64,000 nucleotides of DNA from assembly GCF_016863295.1 (NCBI RefSeq), contig NZ_BOOP01000011.1, positions 186,001 to 250,000 on the forward strand, given 5' to 3'. The stretch comes from Planotetraspora phitsanulokensis (GTDB lineage: Bacteria; Actinomycetota; Actinomycetes; Streptosporangiales; Streptosporangiaceae). The translations under genes and the position numbers were made by a program. Positions 1-7,536 of this stretch are shown piece by piece (the first letter of the stretch is position 1; every line of letters starts with the position of its first letter). The notes beneath the pieces were generated by a model. That model was not told the DNA's origin and did not search any database. It saw nothing but the letters and a program-made list of their open reading frames with translations.

Positions 1-75
1 CGCCGCTCCATCTCGGCGGACGGCCACGTCCTGAAACCGAAGCACCTGACCGCCCATGTGGACCCCCTCCCGTGA
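1..75 (+). CDS. C-terminal end of an unidentified protein (5' truncated by window edge)
   Basis: Frame 1 is open from the first base and ends in TGA at 73-75, giving 24 residues ending in HLTAHVDPLP. It lies in the same direction as, and 36 bases before, the next gene. Too little is visible to name a family. It could also be a chance open frame, although its codons are strongly GC3-biased like those of real genes nearby. Confidence 0.4.
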   Translation, partial: RRSISADGHVLKPKHLTAHVDPLP

Positions 76-111
76 ATGCTCCACCAACTATGACAGGCCC
101 GAACACTTATC

Positions 112-852
112 GTGGATCGGGTGCGCATCGATTCACCGATCTCCGCCACCCTCGTTTCGTGGGGCAACGCCTGGCTGGCCGGCCACGTCGGTCTCGACGA
201 GGCCGCCGACCGCGTCGAGCGGGCGGCGGGCCCCCAAGTGGTGGCCGACGACGCGGGCGAGACCACGCTCCGCGCCTTCCTCGTGGACCAGCGGATAGAG
301 GGGCTCGGCTCCTTCCGGCTGGCCCTCCCGATCCCCGGAGACCCCCTCGGACTGACCGGACCCCCCGCTTTCAACGGCTCCGCCATCGACGCCGGCCAGG
401 CCGTGGTGGCCGTCTACCCAGGGCGCTGCCTCGGTCTCGTGCCCGCCGAAGACAGAAGGGGATCGTCCTACTCGGGCATCCGCTGGACCGCGTGCGAGGC
501 CTCGGCCGCCGTGCCGAGCCTTCCGTCGCTCGCCGAGGCCGAGCAGGCGTTGTCGGCGGCCATGCGGTCGGCCACCGAGGCGCTGCTCGGCGTCGACGGG
601 CCGGCCCAGGGCTTCCCGGCGCTCGACACGGTCGACGACGCCCTCGCCCCCGGATATCCGGGCCGGGCGCACCGGGTCGGCGCCCTCTCCGCCCGGCTCG
701 CCCTCGCCCTGCGCCTGGCCGACGAGCGCGGCCTCACGTCGGGGCAGCTCGCGACGCGCGGTGATGCCCTCCGCGAGCTCGACAGGGCCGTACGGCGGGC
801 CCGGGTGGCCGCCCACCACGCCATCGTCGAGTCCGGCCAGCCGCAGACCTAG
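112..852 (+). CDS. Conserved hypothetical protein, 246 aa
   Basis: I do not recognise the family. The protein is soluble, with no signal peptide or membrane segment. The first half is rich in small residues (GPPAFNGSAIDAGQAVVAVYPGRCLGLVP) and reads like a beta-rich domain; the second half (about residues 130-240) is Ala/Leu/Arg-rich and probably helical. The GTG at 112 is the earliest start with good coding character. No ribosome-binding site precedes it, so translation may be leaderless. It ends one base before the convergent response-regulator gene, so the two share a 3' boundary. A role in the adjacent two-component system is not supported by anything visible. Confidence 0.7.
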   Translation: MDRVRIDSPISATLVSWGNAWLAGHVGLDEAADRVERAAGPQVVADDAGETTLRAFLVDQRIEGLGSFRLALPIPGDPLGLTGPPAFNGSAIDAGQAVVAVYPGRCLGLVPAEDRRGSSYSGIRWTACEASAAVPSLPSLAEAEQALSAAMRSATEALLGVDGPAQGFPALDTVDDALAPGYPGRAHRVGALSARLALALRLADERGLTSGQLATRGDALRELDRAVRRARVAAHHAIVESGQPQT

Positions 853-1470
853 CTACGCGAGGCCGTGCCTGACGGCGTAGAGGGCGGCCTGGGTCCTGTC
901 CTGGACGCCGAGCTTCATCAGGACGTTGGACACGTGGGTCTTCACGGTCTTCTCGGCCACGACGAGGTGGCGGGCGATCTCCCGGTTGGAACAGCCCGTC
1001 GCGATCAACCGGAGTACCTCGAGCTCCCGCTCCGTCAGGACGGCCACGGCGTCCGTCGCGGGGGCCTGGCCGGTCAGCATGGCCACGGCGGCCTCCGGAG
1101 CCAGGAGGACCTGCCCGCCGTGTACGGCCCTGATGGCCTGGACGAGCGCGGCCGGGTCGACGTCCTTGTAGAGGAAGCCCGACGCGCCCGCCCGCATCGC
1201 AGGAGCCACGTCGACCGGGTCGCTCACCGAGGTCAGGACGATCACCCGGACGCCGAGGCCGCCCAGCCGCCCCAGGGCCCCGAGGCCGTCGAGGACGGGC
1301 ATCCTGAGGTCGAGCAGCAGCACGTCGGGCGTGAGGGACTCGGCCATCGCCACCGCCTCCTCCCCGTCGGCGGCCTCCCCGATCACAGTCAGGTCGTCCT
1401 GGACGTCCAGGAACGTGCGCAGGCCCTGCCGTACGACGGGGTGGTCGTCGGCGATCAGCACGCGGATCAC
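853..1470 (-). CDS. NarL/FixJ-type response regulator with LuxR helix-turn-helix
   Basis: DNA-binding response regulator of 205 aa. The receiver domain occupies residues 1-118, with the acidic pair in LIADDHP, the phosphoacceptor Asp in LLLDLRMP and the conserved Lys in GFLYKD. A LuxR/GerE helix-turn-helix follows at about 140-200 (LTERELEVLRLIATGCSNREIA, then KTVKTHVSNVLMKLG). The GTG start overlaps the TGA of the upstream sensor kinase gene by four bases, so the pair is translationally coupled and almost certainly forms one phosphorelay. The signal and target genes cannot be read from sequence. Confidence 0.93.
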   Translation of the reverse strand: MIRVLIADDHPVVRQGLRTFLDVQDDLTVIGEAADGEEAVAMAESLTPDVLLLDLRMPVLDGLGALGRLGGLGVRVIVLTSVSDPVDVAPAMRAGASGFLYKDVDPAALVQAIRAVHGGQVLLAPEAAVAMLTGQAPATDAVAVLTERELEVLRLIATGCSNREIARHLVVAEKTVKTHVSNVLMKLGVQDRTQAALYAVRHGLA

Positions 1471-2615
1471 GTGGGCACCTCCAAGCGGATCATCGTGCCG
1501 TGGCCGGGCCGCGAGTCCACGGCGAGCGACCCGCCGGCGGCCTCGGCGCGCTCGTTCATCGAGGCGAGGCCCAGCCCGCGCCCGCCGGTCTCGTCGAACC
1601 CCTTCCCGTCGTCGCTCACCTCGAGCACCAGCCTCGGCGGGTCGTGCGAGAGCCGTACGGCGATGCTCTCGGCGGCGGCGTGCCGCAGGGCGTTGTGCAG
1701 CGCCTCCTGCGCGACCCTGAAGACGGCGATCTCCGTCAGCGCCGGCAGGTCGCCGGGCTCGTCGCCGGCGAACGTGAACGCGACCGAGACGGGATGCAGG
1801 CGACCGAGCAGGTCGGCGTGCTTGCGGAGGGTCTCGACGAGCCCGTGCCTGTCGAGCTCGGCCGGGCGGAGCTCGACGATCACCGCGCGCAGCTCGGCCA
1901 GCGCCTCCCCGGCCATCCGCTCCACCTGCTCGATCTCCCTCGCCGCGCGTTCCGGGTCGGACCGCATCAGCGACACGGCCGCCCTCGCCGTGAGACGGAG
2001 TGAGAACAACTTCTGGCTGACGGAGTCATGGAGATCGCGGGCCACACGGGTCCGCTCCTCGATCACCGTCAGCTCCCGGCCGCGCTCGTACAGGCGGGCG
2101 TTGATGAGCGCGATGGCGGCGTGGGCGGCGAACATCGTGAGGAGTTCCTCGTCGGCCGCGGTGAACCCTCCCGGCACCCTCTTGTTCGACAGGAAGATGA
2201 TCCCCAGCACCTGCTCGCCGTCCCGGATCGGCACACCGAGGAAGTCCTTGAGCACGGGATGGGCCCGGGGCCAGTACTCGAACCTGGGGTCCCTGCGGAT
2301 GTCGGGGAGCCGCACGGGCGCGCCTTCGCGGAGCATCGCCCCGAGCATGCCGTGCTGCCGCGGCGTCGGACCGATGGCCTCCCACTGCTCGTCAGTGATC
2401 CCCTCGGCGACGAACTCGGCGAACGCGCCCTGGTCGTCCGGCACGCCCAGCGCCGCGTAGCGGGCGTCCAGAAGCCGCGCCGCCGACCGCACGATGACCT
2501 GGAGCACCTCACGGACGGACAGGTGCCGGGTGACGGCCAGCACGGCCGAACTGACGGCGTGCAGCACGGCGTCCCGGCCGGGCGCGGCCGCGGTCTCGGT
2601 GGTTTCCTCCGGCAC
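1467..2615 (-). CDS. GAF-domain sensor histidine kinase (HisKA_3 type)
   Basis: Cytoplasmic sensor kinase of 382 aa, partner of the response regulator that follows. An N-terminal GAF-like domain spans about residues 25-175 (RYAALGVPDD, FLGVPIRDGEQVLGIIFL). The dimerisation/phosphoacceptor helix has the HisKA_3 signature around His196 (RVARDLHDSVSQKLFSL), and the C-terminal ATPase carries the N box and the G boxes SDDGKGF and GRGLGLASMNERA. No transmembrane helix is present, so it should sense a cytosolic ligand, gas or redox state through GAF. The GTG at 2615 is the first good start after an intergenic gap shared with the divergent SDR gene. Confidence 0.93.
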   Translation of the reverse strand: MPEETTETAAAPGRDAVLHAVSSAVLAVTRHLSVREVLQVIVRSAARLLDARYAALGVPDDQGAFAEFVAEGITDEQWEAIGPTPRQHGMLGAMLREGAPVRLPDIRRDPRFEYWPRAHPVLKDFLGVPIRDGEQVLGIIFLSNKRVPGGFTAADEELLTMFAAHAAIALINARLYERGRELTVIEERTRVARDLHDSVSQKLFSLRLTARAAVSLMRSDPERAAREIEQVERMAGEALAELRAVIVELRPAELDRHGLVETLRKHADLLGRLHPVSVAFTFAGDEPGDLPALTEIAVFRVAQEALHNALRHAAAESIAVRLSHDPPRLVLEVSDDGKGFDETGGRGLGLASMNERAEAAGGSLAVDSRPGHGTMIRLEVPT

Positions 2616-2737
2616 CCGACCACCCTAAGCGGTGAGCACGCCGTGGGCCTCGGCCGTCGGCCCTAGGCCCATCTGCCGACCCTGGGCCCGGTCCACGGCC
2701 CGATGTGCGGCCCGCGCCCCGTTTTTAGCGTGAGGCC

Positions 2738-3421
2738 ATGAAGACAGCACTCATCACCGGAGCCTCCCGAGGACTGGGACTGGCCCTCGCCAAGGCTCTC
2801 GCCGAAGACGGCTGGTCCCTGATCCTCACCGCGAGAGGCGAGGAGGACCTGTTCTCGGCGGCCTTCGACCTCAACGCCCAGGCCATCGCCGGAGACGTCA
2901 CCGATCCCGCGCACGTCGCCAGGCTGGCGGCCGCCGCACCGGAGCTGGACCTGCTGGTCAACAACGCCAGCGATCTCGGCCCCGTCCCCCTGCCTCCGCT
3001 GTCCTGCCTCCCGCTCGACGCGCTGCGCCGGCTCTTCGAGACCAACGTGATCGCGCCTCTCGCGCTCGTCCAGGCGACGCTGCCCGTCCTTCGCAGGAGG
3101 AAGGGGGCGGTGCTCGGCATCTCGTCGGACGCCGCCGTAGAGGCATACGAGGGCTGGGGAGGCTACGGCGCCACGAAGGCCGCCCTGGACCAGATGTCCC
3201 ACGTCCTCGCCGCCGAGGAGCGGGATCTCGCGGTCTGGTGGGTCGATCCGGGCGAGATGAGCACCCGCATGCTCGCCGACGCGGTCGGCCCCGAGGAGGC
3301 CGCCTCGGCCGCGTCCCCCGACTCCGTCGCCGCCACGCTCGCCAGGCTCGTCACGATCCGCCCCGAAAGCGGGCGCTTCACCAAGGAGGCGCTCGCCGTC
3401 ACGACAGGAGCACGCGAATGA
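2738..3421 (+). CDS. SDR family oxidoreductase
   Basis: Short-chain dehydrogenase of 227 aa with an NAD(P)-binding Rossmann fold. The glycine motif TGASRGLG lies near the N terminus, NNAS (variant of NNAG) near residue 80, and the catalytic YxxxK as YGATK near residue 145. It is slightly short of the usual 240-260 aa. Its stop overlaps the start of queA in ATGA, so the two genes form a coupled pair. The substrate is unknown. No other queuosine genes are nearby, so a role in tRNA modification rests only on the coupling. Confidence 0.9.
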   Translation: MKTALITGASRGLGLALAKALAEDGWSLILTARGEEDLFSAAFDLNAQAIAGDVTDPAHVARLAAAAPELDLLVNNASDLGPVPLPPLSCLPLDALRRLFETNVIAPLALVQATLPVLRRRKGAVLGISSDAAVEAYEGWGGYGATKAALDQMSHVLAAEERDLAVWWVDPGEMSTRMLADAVGPEEAASAASPDSVAATLARLVTIRPESGRFTKEALAVTTGARE

Positions 3422-4425
3422 ATCCGGGGACCGTCGATTTCGCCCTTCCGCCCGTCAGCGAGGCACACGAACCGCCCGAAGCACGCGGCCTCCGGCGGGA
3501 CGGGGTGCGCCTGCTCGTCTCCCGGCGCGACACCGGGGAGATCACCCATCACACCTTCGCCGACCTGCCGGCAATCCTCTCCCCCGGCGACCTGATCGTC
3601 GTCAACAACTCCGCGACCCTGGCCGCGGCCGTCCGGCTCGACCGGCTCGCGGTCCACTTCTCCGGCACGACGCCGTCCGGTGACTGGCTGGTCGAGCTCC
3701 GGCGCCTGACGGCCACCTCCACCGCGCCCTACCTCGGCGGCGCTCCCGGGGAGTGGCTGCCCCTTCCCGGCGGAGCGACCCTGCGGCTGATCGCACAGCA
3801 CACGCCCCGGCTGTGGCGGGCCCGTCTCGATCGCGACGTCCAGGCGTACCTGCGGGAGCACGGGGTGCCCATCCGCTACTCCTACGTCAGGCGGGACTGG
3901 CCCATCTCGGACTACCAGACGGTGTTCGGCGTGGAGCCGGGCAGCGCGGAGATGCCGAGCGCCGGACGCCCGTTCACGGCCGAACTCGTGGCGGGCCTCG
4001 TCTCCAGGGGCGTCGCCGTCGCCCCCATCACCCTCCACACGGGCGTGGCGTCGCCGGAGAAGGACGAACCGCCCTACCCCGAGTGGTTCTCCGTCCCGCG
4101 GCGTACGGCCGACCTGGTGCGTCTCACGCGCGAGACCGGGGGGCGGGTCGTCGCCGTCGGGACCACCGTCGTACGCGCACTGGAGTCGGCCGCACTGGAC
4201 GGCCCGGTCCAAGCGGCCGAGGGATGGACGTCACACGTCGTCACGCCGGCCGGAGGCGTCCGAGTGGTCGACGGCCTGATCACCGGGCTGCACGAGCCCC
4301 GGTCGAGCCACCTGATGATGTTGTCGGCGATCGCCGGCGAACCGCTGCTCTCCCGCTCCTACAGGGCCGCTCTGGACGAGGGCTACCTGTGGCACGAGTT
4401 CGGTGACGCGCACCTGATCGTCTGA
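3418..4425 (+). CDS. queA: S-adenosylmethionine:tRNA ribosyltransferase-isomerase QueA
   Basis: 335 aa. QueA transfers and isomerises the ribosyl group of S-adenosylmethionine onto 7-aminomethyl-7-deazaguanine in tRNA, giving epoxyqueuosine at the wobble position. Family landmarks include DLIVVNNSATL near the N terminus, GRPFT and the C-terminal block HLMMLSAIAGEPLL with YLWHEFGDAHLI. The open frame extends further upstream, but the ATG at 3418 overlaps the SDR stop (ATGA) and begins the conserved region, so I take it as the start. Length matches the family (about 340-350). The gene ends 13 bases before a convergent acyltransferase gene with no visible terminator between. Confidence 0.9.
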   Translation: MNPGTVDFALPPVSEAHEPPEARGLRRDGVRLLVSRRDTGEITHHTFADLPAILSPGDLIVVNNSATLAAAVRLDRLAVHFSGTTPSGDWLVELRRLTATSTAPYLGGAPGEWLPLPGGATLRLIAQHTPRLWRARLDRDVQAYLREHGVPIRYSYVRRDWPISDYQTVFGVEPGSAEMPSAGRPFTAELVAGLVSRGVAVAPITLHTGVASPEKDEPPYPEWFSVPRRTADLVRLTRETGGRVVAVGTTVVRALESAALDGPVQAAEGWTSHVVTPAGGVRVVDGLITGLHEPRSSHLMMLSAIAGEPLLSRSYRAALDEGYLWHEFGDAHLIV

Positions 4426-4438
4426 CCCTCAGGCGGCG

Positions 4439-5341
4439 CTACGCGGCCAGTGACTGCGGGCGCGTCTCCACGACCCCCGCGCGGACCTGCGCCTCGGCGA
4501 TCCTCGCGAGAGTCTTCCTCGCGCGGCGCGGCTCGCAGCCGCGGGGCACCTGGACGCCGGGGAAGAACGTGACCTCCACGACCAGGCCCTTGATGGCGAC
4601 GACCCGCATGATGGACGCGATCAGCGAGTCATCGCCGACGTAGGACGGCCCGGTCGACAGCTCCTCACCCTGCCGGAACCGCAGCGCCATCGGCCGGACG
4701 GGCACGCCCGCGTCGATGGCCGCCTGGAACACGGCACGCCGGAACGTGCCCATCTCGCGCCCGCACCACGTGGTCCCCTCGGGGAAGGCGCACACCGTGT
4801 CACCGTCGCGCAGGGCGGCGGCGACGGCGTCGATCGCCTGAGGCAGGGCGGACAGGCGGTTCCGGTCGATGAACAGCGCACCGCCGCCCGTCGCCAGGGC
4901 CCCGATGATCGGCCACTCGGCGATCTCGCTCTTCGCCAGCAGCCTGCAGGGGGTGATGGCGGCGATCACGATCGGGTCGAGCCAGGAGATGTGGTTGCCG
5001 ACGAGCAGCGTCCCGCCCTCCCCCTCGGGGACGGCGCGGGCCTCAAGGGAGCCCCCGACGAACGCGAACCCCCGCCGGGCCTCGATCTTGATCCCCAGTG
5101 CCCTGATCAGCATCCGCGACCACGCCATGGTGAACCGCTTGCGCACCGCCGTACCGCTCAGGCGGGCGACGAGGGCCAGCGGGATGCCCGAGACGATGAC
5201 GGCGAGCGCGCCCAGCACCCGGGCGGCCCGCCGCAGCGGACCCGCCACCGCGCCGGGCTGGTCCATGCACTCGCTCGGCGTGCAGGGAGAGACCGGGAAC
5301 CACGGCGAGGTGGTCACCGGCAGATGGACGATGTTGCTCAC
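4439..5341 (-). CDS. 1-acyl-glycerol-3-phosphate/lysolipid O-acyltransferase family (PlsC/OlsA-like)
   Basis: 300 aa membrane-associated acyltransferase. Conserved PlsC blocks are visible: NHISWLDPI (block I, NHxxxxD), the Phe/Arg-containing block around GGALFIDRNR, and the FPEGTT block with FPEGTTWCG. A hydrophobic N-terminal segment (about 30-60) should hold it at the membrane. The GTG start at 5341 overlaps the stop of the upstream GNAT gene (GTGA), so the two are coupled. In ornithine-lipid pathways an OlsB-type N-acyltransferase is paired with an OlsA-type O-acyltransferase, and this pair has that layout. A phosphatidate-forming role cannot be excluded. Confidence 0.85.
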   Translation of the reverse strand: MSNIVHLPVTTSPWFPVSPCTPSECMDQPGAVAGPLRRAARVLGALAVIVSGIPLALVARLSGTAVRKRFTMAWSRMLIRALGIKIEARRGFAFVGGSLEARAVPEGEGGTLLVGNHISWLDPIVIAAITPCRLLAKSEIAEWPIIGALATGGGALFIDRNRLSALPQAIDAVAAALRDGDTVCAFPEGTTWCGREMGTFRRAVFQAAIDAGVPVRPMALRFRQGEELSTGPSYVGDDSLIASIMRVVAIKGLVVEVTFFPGVQVPRGCEPRRARKTLARIAEAQVRAGVVETRPQSLAA

Positions 5342-6054
5342 AGCATGTCTCCCAGGAAGTGCCGCAGGTAGCGCATGTCGACGTCGGCCATCGACAACAG
5401 AATGAGGAAGTCCGCGCTGCGGAAGTCGGGGTCGTGGGCGGGGGCACCGCAGACCCAGGATCCAAGCCGCAGGTAGCCGCGCAGCAGGGGCGGCAGCACG
5501 AACCGGTCGGGCAGCGGCGCGCCGGTGCTCTTCCACGGGTTGCGAGGGGTGACGCGGTACTGCTCCGGGCCGAGAGGCACCCGGTCGAGCACCCCGCCGG
5601 CCACGGCGCCGCCGTCGTCGAGGGGGACCGAGCAGCAACCGGTCAGGTAGCCGTACCCGCCGTCCACCATGTAGCGGGCGATCCCGGCCCACATGAGGCC
5701 GACGACCGCGCCCGCGCGGTGGTCCGGGTGCACGCAGGTGCGGCCCACCTCGACGAGGTTGCCCCGGATGCCCGCGAGATTGCCGAGGTCGAACTCGGCG
5801 TCCGAGTACAGCCGGTCCGACCGTCCCGGCGGCAGGAGACGGTAGGTTCCCACGACGTCGTCGCCTTCGCGTACCAGCAGGTGATCGCAGTACGCGTCGA
5901 ATCCGTCGACGTCGAGCCCGCTCACCGGGGAATCGAGGACGGCGCCCATCTCCTGGGCGAACACCTCGTACCGCAGGCGCTGGGCGGCTCTCACGTCGGC
6001 GGCGCTCTCCGCGAGCCCGACGGTGTAACGACCGGTTTCAATGGAGATCGTCAT
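5338..6054 (-). CDS. GNAT-fold acyltransferase, OlsB/hemolysin-like (putative ornithine N-acyltransferase)
   Basis: 238 aa. It has the features of the OlsB-like GNAT group: LRYEVFAQEMGA near residue 30, the DxxCDHLLV strand, GTYRLLPP, and the acyl-CoA/ACP region around EVGRTCVHPDHR. The C terminus has the family's GSWVCGAPAHDPDF followed by ADFLILLSM. The start at 6054 is chosen because a GAAGGA ribosome-binding site lies seven bases upstream; the longer frame lacks one. Coupled by a four-base overlap to the downstream PlsC-like gene, it probably makes the N-acylated amino acid that the second enzyme O-acylates. Ornithine as substrate is inference. Confidence 0.8.
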   Translation of the reverse strand: MTISIETGRYTVGLAESAADVRAAQRLRYEVFAQEMGAVLDSPVSGLDVDGFDAYCDHLLVREGDDVVGTYRLLPPGRSDRLYSDAEFDLGNLAGIRGNLVEVGRTCVHPDHRAGAVVGLMWAGIARYMVDGGYGYLTGCCSVPLDDGGAVAGGVLDRVPLGPEQYRVTPRNPWKSTGAPLPDRFVLPPLLRGYLRLGSWVCGAPAHDPDFRSADFLILLSMADVDMRYLRHFLGDML

Positions 6055-6194
6055 GGGCGCGTCCTTCCTCAAGGTCTCCGGGACCATGACGTCATGCCGA
6101 AATGACTGTGATCTCTCACACGTGCGGCAGTGAGGCGTCCGCATGGTGAACCTCGTGCACAGCCGGGAGGCTTCGCCCAGTAACCTCAAACAAC

Positions 6195-7418
6195 GTGAAC
6201 CAGCGCACGCTCCTGATCACGCTCACCGGTCCGGATCGCCCAGGTGTCACCTCGCGGCTTTTCACCGTCCTGGCCGGGTTTCCCGTGACGGTCGCCGACG
6301 TGGAACAGGTCGTCATCCGCGGGCGCCTGACGCTCGGCGTCCTGGTCGCCTACGCCGGGGGACCTTCCACGGGCACCGGCGGCACGATCGGCGGGCTCTG
6401 GACCGCCGTCGAGCAGGTCGCCGCCGACCTCGACATGGACCTGGAGATCGCGACCGGCACCGCGTCGCAGGAGAAGCGGCGGCGGGGCCGGCTGCACGTC
6501 ACCGTGCTCGGCGCGCCCCTGCTGCCCGCCGCCATGGCCGGAATCGCCGGGCGGGTGGCGGCGAGCGGCGCCAACATCGACCGGATCGAGCGGTTGTCCA
6601 GCTACCCCGTCACCTGCATCGAGATGGCGGTCTCCGGCGCCGATCCGCAGGCCCTGCGCGCGGAGCTGTCCGCCGAGGCGGCACTGCAGAAGGTCGACGT
6701 GGCCGTCCAGCGCAGCGGACTCAACCGCCGCGCCAAGAGGCTCATCGTCATGGACGTCGACTCCACCCTGATCCAGGGGGAGGTCATCGAGCTGCTCGCC
6801 CGGCACGCCGGTTGCCTCGACGAGGTCGCGCGGGTCACCGAGGAGGCCATGCGGGGCGAGCTCGACTTCGCCGAGTCGCTGGTCCGGCGCGTGGCCCTGC
6901 TCGAAGGGCTGTCTGAGCAGATCTTCGAGAAGGTCGTCAAGGAGGTGGTCCTCACGCCGGGGGCGCGCACCCTGGTCCGGACGCTCAAGCGCCTCGACTA
7001 CCGCTTCGCCATCGTCAGCGGCGGCTTCACCCAGATCACCGACGCCCTGGTCGCCGACCTGGGCATCGACTACTCGGCCGCGAACACGCTGGAGGTCGTG
7101 GACGGCAGGCTCACCGGCCGGGTGGTCGGCGAGATCGTCGACCGGCCGGGCAAGGCGCGCGCGCTTGAGCGCTTCGCCGCGCAGGCGGGCGTCCCCCTCA
7201 GCCAGACGGTGGCGATCGGCGACGGCGCCAACGATCTCGACATGCTCGCCGCCGCCGGCCTCGGCATCGCCTTCAACGCCAAGCCGGTCGTACGGCAGGC
7301 GGCCGACACCGCGCTCAACGTGCCCTACCTCGACTCGATCCTGTACCTCCTCGGAATCTCCCGTGACGAGGTGGAGGCCGCCGACGCCGAGGACGGCGTG
7401 GCCTCCCGCTGGGACTGA
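6195..7418 (+). CDS. serB: Phosphoserine phosphatase SerB with N-terminal ACT domains
   Basis: 407 aa. SerB hydrolyses O-phosphoserine to serine, the last step of serine synthesis. The HAD phosphatase domain starts near residue 182 with MDVDSTLIQGEV (Asp187 nucleophile, Asp189 acid/base), then the motif II Ser in AIVSGGF and the motif III/IV Lys and Asp in GDGANDLDML. Residues 1-175 form two ACT-type domains (ITLTGPDRPGV, VTVLGAPLLPAAMAGI), as in mycobacterial SerB2, which allow allosteric control by serine. The GTG at 6195 lacks a clear ribosome-binding site, so the message may be leaderless. Confidence 0.95.
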   Translation: MNQRTLLITLTGPDRPGVTSRLFTVLAGFPVTVADVEQVVIRGRLTLGVLVAYAGGPSTGTGGTIGGLWTAVEQVAADLDMDLEIATGTASQEKRRRGRLHVTVLGAPLLPAAMAGIAGRVAASGANIDRIERLSSYPVTCIEMAVSGADPQALRAELSAEAALQKVDVAVQRSGLNRRAKRLIVMDVDSTLIQGEVIELLARHAGCLDEVARVTEEAMRGELDFAESLVRRVALLEGLSEQIFEKVVKEVVLTPGARTLVRTLKRLDYRFAIVSGGFTQITDALVADLGIDYSAANTLEVVDGRLTGRVVGEIVDRPGKARALERFAAQAGVPLSQTVAIGDGANDLDMLAAAGLGIAFNAKPVVRQAADTALNVPYLDSILYLLGISRDEVEAADAEDGVASRWD

Positions 7419-7536
7419 GCGCTGGGACTGAGCTCCGCGACGCACCGCGGGCCCGGATTACCGCCGCCGCTTACCGCCGCCGCGCCAGGGGCGACCGTCT
7501 GGGGGCCAGGTCCGTCCCGGAGCGCCTGTACGGCTC

